Shown here piece after piece: positions 6,967-10,171 of a DNA stretch of 10,171 nt; positions within the stretch are counted from its first letter, which is position 1; each line of letters begins with the position of its first letter. The notes beneath the pieces were generated by a model. That model saw nothing but the letters and a program-made list of their open reading frames with translations, made no database searches and had not been told where the DNA came from. The DNA comes from Oscillospiraceae bacterium (GTDB taxonomy: Bacteria; Bacillota; Clostridia; Oscillospirales; Oscillospiraceae). A program made the translations under genes and the position numbers. The stretch lies in the NCBI GenBank assembly GCA_031266955.1, contig JAISAA010000341.1:1-10171 (forward strand). Reading direction: 5' to 3'.

Positions 6967-7989
6967 ATGGCGGCGGCAAAACGAAAAACGGAAAACGAGG
7001 CGTACAACGCGCTGAAAGCGGATATCGCCTCCGGCGCGCCGGGGCGGTGCTATATACTGCACGGCGAGGAACGGTATCTTTTGGAGCGGAGCCTTGAGGA
7101 GCTAAGGCGGGTGATCCTGCCCAACGGGGAAAACGGCTTTGACTGCCGCAGATATTCCGGCGCGCCGGACCCGGACGCGCTGCGCGAGGCGGTGAGCACG
7201 TTCCCGCTTTTCGGCGCGCGGACGCTTGTAGAGGTGTCGGGCTGCGACTTCGCTTCCGTACCGGACGCGCTGCTGTCAGTGCTGCGGGAGCTGCCGGAGC
7301 ACGTTTGCCTGGTTTTTATCTGCGCTCCGGGCGGCTTCAAGGCGGATAAGCGAACATCGGCTGTGAAGGAGCTGTATAAGCTTGTCTCCGTGGTGGAATT
7401 TGAGCTTCAGGACGGCGCGAAGCTTTTGGACTGGATACGGCGGCGCTTTGAGAGCGCGGGCGTTGCGATATCGCCGCCCGACGCGGAGTATTTGGCGTTC
7501 GCCGCCGGAGGGTATATGGCTTCGCTCGTGTCGGAAATAGACAAGCTCACGGCGCACTGCGCGGGCGGCGCCGTGACGCGCGCGGATATCGACGCGCTTG
7601 TCGATACGGCGCCCGACGCCGTGACGTATAAGTTAGCGGACGCCGTGGCCGCCCGAAATTTCCGCGAGGCGGCAAGCGTGCTCGGCGAGCTTTTCGCGAT
7701 GCGCGAGCCCGCGCATAAGATAATTTACGCGCTGACGGCGAGAGCAAAAGCGCTGCTGCTCGCCCGGCTGTACCTCGACGAAGGGCGCGGGGTAAACGAG
7801 CTTATGCGGGCGACCGGCCTGCGCTACGAATTTCAAGCGAAAAATCTGATGTCGGCGGCGAGAAAGACGACGGCGCAAGTCTGCCTCAAGACTGTAAAGC
7901 TGTGCTGCGAAACAGCGTTCCGCCTGAACGACGGCGGCGGCTCCGAGAGTCTTACGGAGCTTATCGCGCGTCTCGCCGCGCTGAAATGA
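6967..7989 (+). CDS. holA: DNA polymerase III subunit delta
   Basis: HolA is the delta subunit of the clamp loader, which opens the DnaN sliding clamp and loads it onto primed DNA. The 340 residues match the usual length. The N-terminal AAA+-like domain opens with GRCYILHGEERYLLERSLEEL (residues 26-46), followed by FPLFGARTLVEVSGCDF and CLVFICAP; the middle has VEFELQDGAKLLDWI; and the C-terminal helical domain contains a FREAASVLGELFAMREPAHKIIYALTARAK-type stretch split over residues 224-260, typical of the clamp-loader collar. The ATG is 6 bp after the comEC stop, with a GGCGGGG at 6951-6957 as a weak ribosome-binding site, so coupling to comEC is likely. The stop TGA overlaps the ATG of the RNase M5-like gene. 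Placement right after comEC is conserved in many Firmicutes and supports the call. Confidence 0.92.
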   Translation: MAAAKRKTENEAYNALKADIASGAPGRCYILHGEERYLLERSLEELRRVILPNGENGFDCRRYSGAPDPDALREAVSTFPLFGARTLVEVSGCDFASVPDALLSVLRELPEHVCLVFICAPGGFKADKRTSAVKELYKLVSVVEFELQDGAKLLDWIRRRFESAGVAISPPDAEYLAFAAGGYMASLVSEIDKLTAHCAGGAVTRADIDALVDTAPDAVTYKLADAVAARNFREAASVLGELFAMREPAHKIIYALTARAKALLLARLYLDEGRGVNELMRATGLRYEFQAKNLMSAARKTTAQVCLKTVKLCCETAFRLNDGGGSESLTELIARLAALK

Positions 7990-8633
7990 ATACAAACCGC
8001 GGCGCCGCTCCCGGCGCGGACAAAAACGCAAAGCCGCGCGTGCGGGAGATAATCGTCGTCGAGGGCCGGTACGATAAAAACGCGGTGGCGCAGGCCGTGG
8101 ATGCGTTGATCGTCGAAACGCGCGGCTTCGGCACATTTTCCGATCCGGAGATAGTCTCTATGCTGCGGCGGCTCGGAGAAAAACGCGGGATCATTGTTAT
8201 GACGGACGGCGACGGTGCGGGCTTTCTCATTCGCGGGCATCTTGAAAGCGCCCTTATGGGGCTTGAGGTCAAGCACGCCTATGTGCCGGATATAGAGGGG
8301 CGCGAAAAGCGTCGGCGTAAGCCCTCAAAGGCGGGGCTTCTCGGCGTGGAGGGGATGTCCTCTGAAATCATAATAAACTCGCTCCGGCAATGCGGAGCGA
8401 GTTTTGAGGGAGAGCGCGCTGACCCGGAACGCGCTCGTGTCACGAAAACCGATTTTTACGAGCTCGGGCTCACCGGCGCGCGGGATTCTGTTGCGCGGCG
8501 CGCGCGTCTTCTCACCCGGCTCGGTCTTCCGGCGCTGATGAAGACAAACGCGTTGCTGCGCGCCGTGAACGCGCTTTTCTCGCGCGAGGAATTCTTCGCG
8601 GCGGCGTCAGCGGCAGACGAGAGCGCCGAGTAA
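7986..8633 (+). CDS. rnmV: Ribonuclease M5-like protein (TOPRIM plus DUF4093)
   Basis: RNase M5 matures 5S rRNA by cutting both strands of the precursor helix; Bacillus subtilis RnmV has 186 residues, this product 215. The TOPRIM domain shows the conserved glutamate in IIVVEGRYDKNAV (E26) and the DxD motif in VMTDGDGAG (D74, D76), followed by LIRGHLESAL and VKHAYVPD, as in M5 proteins. The C-terminal part, TKTDFYELGLTGARDSVARR through LLRAVNALFSREEFF, fits DUF4093. The start ATG overlaps the holA stop (ATGA); the frame is open 28 codons further up but that extension is inside holA and looks spurious. No separate ribosome-binding site is visible, so translation is probably coupled. Residues 130-140 are encoded by a perfect hairpin (see the terminator entry). 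The last 27 bp overlap the convergent gene. The family is clear; the exact substrate is inferred. Confidence 0.85.
   Translation: MNTNRGAAPGADKNAKPRVREIIVVEGRYDKNAVAQAVDALIVETRGFGTFSDPEIVSMLRRLGEKRGIIVMTDGDGAGFLIRGHLESALMGLEVKHAYVPDIEGREKRRRKPSKAGLLGVEGMSSEIIINSLRQCGASFEGERADPERARVTKTDFYELGLTGARDSVARRARLLTRLGLPALMKTNALLRAVNALFSREEFFAAASAADESAE
8362..8405 (-). terminator. Intragenic hairpin in rnmV, candidate terminator of the convergent minus-strand gene
   Basis: A perfect 12-bp stem pairs 8375-8386 with 8393-8404 around a 6-nt loop (GCAATG). Read on the minus strand the stem is followed by GTTTATTATGATTTC, a U-rich tail typical of intrinsic terminators, and the minus-strand gene at 8607-9305 ends about 200 bp upstream of it in that direction. 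Read on the plus strand the tail is a weaker TTTTGAGG. The element lies wholly inside the RNase M5-like coding sequence, between its TOPRIM and DUF4093 parts. Structure is seen directly; termination in either direction is inferred. Confidence 0.6.
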
Positions 8634-9305
8634 ATTGACTGACGCCGGAGCGCGCCGCGCGCAGGACGCCGCCGCGCGGGCAAAAGCGTCCTCGAGCGCC
8701 GGTACTCCGGTCGCGGCGGCGGCGGCGAGCAGCGCTTCCCGCGCGACTTCCTGACTCGCGCATACGCGGCGCATAAGCTCGACGGATGAGCTTTCCGGCG
8801 AATAAGATACGCAGGGGCTGTAACATTCGCCCGTAAGTATATAGTACTGGGCGCCCAACTCGCGCAGGGACGCGCCGCAGCCGCGGGTTATCGTCCGGCA
8901 GACCGCGCGCGCTCCGGCGGAGCGGCATATGACGCTTTGACATTCGCGCAGCTCGGCGGCGATCAGGTCTATCACAGCGCGCAGGCGCGCCGCTTCCGCG
9001 CTCGCGTTGCTTGTTCCCGCGGGCGCCGGCGGAGCGGGTGTTGGCGCGGGTGCCGGTGCGGGTATTGGAGCCGGTGCCGGTGTTGGGGAGGGAGTTGATA
9101 CCGGAGCTGGCGCCGGTGTTGGAACCGGGGCCTGTACGAGGGGAACCGCCGCCGTCATAGGCGCGGGCGTCACTGCCGGTGTTGGTACGGTTGCCACAGG
9201 TGTCGTTGCCGGTTTTGGCTTTTGCGCGGGGGTGTTTGGCGCTGTGACGCGCTCCCATACGCCGTCGAATTCCGCCGCTTTGATCGTTTCGCTGCCGATG
9301 TTCAT
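8607..9305 (-). CDS. Proline-rich protein with a probable degenerate ferritin-like domain
   Basis: The 232-residue product starts at an ATG with a strong ribosome-binding site (AGAGGAG, 9 nt spacing). Residues 1-21 (MNIGSETIKAAEFDGVWERV) form a short head; residues 22-97 are a Pro/Ala/Thr/Val linker rich in PAP and PTP; residues 101-232 are helical. The last part resembles small ferritin-like/rubrerythrin proteins of Clostridia, notably LRAVIDLIAAEL and LGAQYYILTGECY. Iron ligands look lost: where ExxH would be expected there are CGAS (143-146) and CARR (215-218). Nine cysteines all lie after residue 120. There is no signal peptide or membrane segment, so a cytoplasmic location is likely. The gene is convergent with the RNase M5-like gene and overlaps its 3' end by 27 bp. 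The coding frame is well supported by the start signal; the ferritin-like relationship is my inference from pattern memory. Confidence 0.7.
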   Translation of the reverse strand: MNIGSETIKAAEFDGVWERVTAPNTPAQKPKPATTPVATVPTPAVTPAPMTAAVPLVQAPVPTPAPAPVSTPSPTPAPAPIPAPAPAPTPAPPAPAGTSNASAEAARLRAVIDLIAAELRECQSVICRSAGARAVCRTITRGCGASLRELGAQYYILTGECYSPCVSYSPESSSVELMRRVCASQEVAREALLAAAAATGVPALEDAFARAAASCARRAPASVNLLGALVCR

Positions 9306-9386
9306 AATACGTCACTCCTCTGATGACTGTTTTCGCATTGATGCCGCCGTCAGTTGGCCGGGAAGCTGACGGCGCTCTTTCGAATC

Positions 9387-9415
9387 ATTCTATGCGGCGC
9401 GGTTGCCTTTGTGAT
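9387..9415 (-). promoter_or_regulatory. Weak candidate promoter for the proline-rich protein gene
   Basis: On the minus strand, TAGAAT (9392-9387, 5 of 6 matches to the SigA -10) lies 17 nt from ATCACA (9415-9410, 4 of 6 to the -35). Transcription would start near 9380, so the 9-bp stem inverted repeat at 9345-9374 would fall in the 5' leader of the gene starting at 9305. The palindrome GTGATATCAC at 9411-9420 overlaps the -35. The fit is modest and was judged by eye. Confidence 0.3.
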
Positions 9416-9445
9416 ATCACGGATGTTGATTCGCGCGGACGACAA

Positions 9446-9471
9446 CGCCGCCGCCCGGTGGGGCGGCGGCG
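9446..9471 (-). terminator. Strong GC hairpin downstream of glnN, possible terminator without a T-run
   Basis: An 11-bp perfect stem of only G and C (9446-9456 paired with 9461-9471, 4-nt loop) lies about 107 bp beyond the glnN stop on its transcription path. It is followed on the minus strand by TTGTCGTCC, which lacks a proper U-tract. It is a plausible transcription end or RNA-stabilising element between the two same-strand genes, but not a canonical intrinsic terminator. Confidence 0.35.
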
Positions 9472-9577
9472 CTGCGCGCGGACGTGTGATTTCAAGTGCT
9501 GCGACACGGGGTATGCTCCAGTTGGAGGGCGCGACGTCGCGCGAAAGCGCGTACCCCGTGCCCGCAGGCACGTTCAA

Positions 9578-10171
9578 TCATATAACGCTGTAAAGTATTT
9601 CTCCGTAGGACGGCAGCGGCCAGTATTTCGCGGCGACGGTGAGCTCTAACTCGTCTACGACGGCGCGCAGCTCGTTCATCGCGGAAAACACGCGCTCACG
9701 GTACGCTGCGGCGAGCTCTGACGAATCCGCAATCCCGCGCACGGCGACGGTCTCCTCCTCAAGTTTGGAAAGCTTTCTGGCGAGCGACGCTGCGAGTATT
9801 GAGATTTTCCTGAGCAGATCGCATTCAAACGTGTTGTCGAACCCGCCGGCTTCGCCCTTACTCCGGTACAGTCCGGCGAGCTCGTTTTCATACGAGACTA
9901 CGGCGGGGACGATTTGGCGGTTTACAAGGTCGATCATTGTCAGCGCTTCGATGTTTATTGTCTTAGCGTAATTTTCAAGGAAGATTTCGTGCCGGCTTTC
10001 GAGCTCTTTTTCCGTGTATACTCCGTTTTTAGTGAACAGTTTTATATTCTTTTCGGTTAAAAATGCAGAAAGGGCCTCGGGCGTCGTTTTTAGATTCGAT
10101 AAGCCGCGCGCTTCCGCCTCGGCGAGCCACGACTCGTCATAGCCGTTGCCGTTGAATATTATGCGCTTGTG
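9578..10171 (-). CDS. glnN: Glutamine synthetase type III, C-terminal part (5' end beyond the window)
   Basis: The minus-strand frame is open from the right edge to a TGA at 9578-9580 and gives the last 197 residues of a type III glutamine synthetase (family length about 700), the ATP-dependent enzyme that makes glutamine from glutamate and ammonium. Recognisable family stretches are HKRIIFNGNGYDESWLAEAE, LKTTPEALSAFLTEKNIKLF, ELESRHEIFLENYAKTINIEALTMIDLV and the ending MNELRAVVDELELTVAAKYWPLPSYGEIL. These belong to the C-terminal helical region characteristic of GSIII; most active-site residues are upstream and not visible. The ATG at 9937 is internal to the longer frame, so the apparent 119-residue product is not the real protein. 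The next gene on the same strand starts 272 bp downstream, so they are probably separate transcription units. Confidence 0.94.
   Translation of the reverse strand, partial: HKRIIFNGNGYDESWLAEAEARGLSNLKTTPEALSAFLTEKNIKLFTKNGVYTEKELESRHEIFLENYAKTINIEALTMIDLVNRQIVPAVVSYENELAGLYRSKGEAGGFDNTFECDLLRKISILAASLARKLSKLEEETVAVRGIADSSELAAAYRERVFSAMNELRAVVDELELTVAAKYWPLPSYGEILYSVI

Larger units (their letters stand above)
9306..9577. other. Intergenic region with three inverted repeats between glnN and the proline-rich protein gene
   Basis: No convincing gene is seen in these 272 bp. It contains three inverted repeats: a 9-bp stem at 9345-9353/9366-9374 (loop 12 nt), an 11-bp GC-only stem at 9446-9456/9461-9471 (loop GGTG), and a 6-bp stem at 9557-9562/9567-9572 (loop CGCA) that begins 5 bp past the glnN stop. 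The last two are positioned to end glnN transcription, but neither is followed by a T-run on the minus strand. A perfect 10-bp palindrome GTGATATCAC lies at 9411-9420. A 79-codon open frame from a TTG at 9354 has no ribosome-binding site and is not called. Confidence 0.5.

Noticed and set aside
9007..9369. Gly/Val/Ala-repeat plus-strand frame opposite the proline-rich linker
   Set aside because: It is the antisense reading of the PAP/PTP-coding repeat; the minus-strand frame has the good start signal and a non-repetitive domain.
9350..9577. 75-codon minus-strand frame between glnN and the proline-rich protein gene
   Set aside because: TTG start with no ribosome-binding site, composition dictated by GC-rich inverted repeats, and no recognisable motif.
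9354..9593. 79-codon plus-strand frame with a hydrophobic N-terminal stretch, resembling a small membrane protein
   Set aside because: It begins at TTG without a ribosome-binding site, runs through three inverted repeats and ends inside glnN; the hydrophobic stretch alone is not enough.

Overview
The window is GC-rich (roughly 60% by eye) and its genes match low-complexity-free families typical of an anaerobic, spore-forming member of the Clostridia. The indicators are a YpeB-type spore germination protein, a type III glutamine synthetase, an aldo/keto reductase fused to a 2[4Fe-4S] ferredoxin tail, and the nickel-pincer cofactor genes larB and larC. Nothing seen here marks a phage, transposon or CRISPR locus. 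This looks like chromosomal housekeeping and accessory metabolism, not an island.

Layout, left to right. (1) Positions 1-1829, plus strand: the 3' part of larB overlaps larC by ATGA. Both serve synthesis of the nickel-pincer nucleotide cofactor; larE is not in the window. (2) Positions 1857-3287, minus strand: ypeB, convergent with larC (27 bp gap) and without its usual partner sleB next to it. (3) An intergenic stretch of about 300 bp separates divergent ypeB and a monocistronic aldo/keto reductase gene (3596-4768), which has its own extended -10 promoter candidate and its own terminator candidate. (4) A near-consensus SigA promoter at 4821-4849 precedes a compact three-gene unit: comEC (DNA uptake channel), holA (DNA polymerase III delta, 6 bp later) and a ribonuclease M5-like gene (ATGA overlap with holA). 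(5) Positions 8607-9305, minus strand: a proline-rich protein with what looks like a degenerate ferritin-like domain. Its 3' end overlaps the end of the RNase M5-like gene by 27 bp. (6) A 272-bp gap rich in inverted repeats. (7) Positions 9578-10171, minus strand: the C-terminal 197 residues of glutamine synthetase III, cut by the right edge.

The points most worth a second look are: a perfect 12-bp stem hairpin inside the RNase M5-like coding sequence, with U-rich flank on the minus strand, which may be the terminator of the convergent gene; a ComEC that appears to lack the extracellular OB-fold (DUF4131) segment; the ferritin-like protein in which both expected ExxH iron-binding motifs seem to be replaced, each with Cys at the Glu position; and a strongly His-rich insert in LarC. 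I did not find evidence for a wholly new multi-gene system. All family assignments come from reading the translated sequence; no database search was run.
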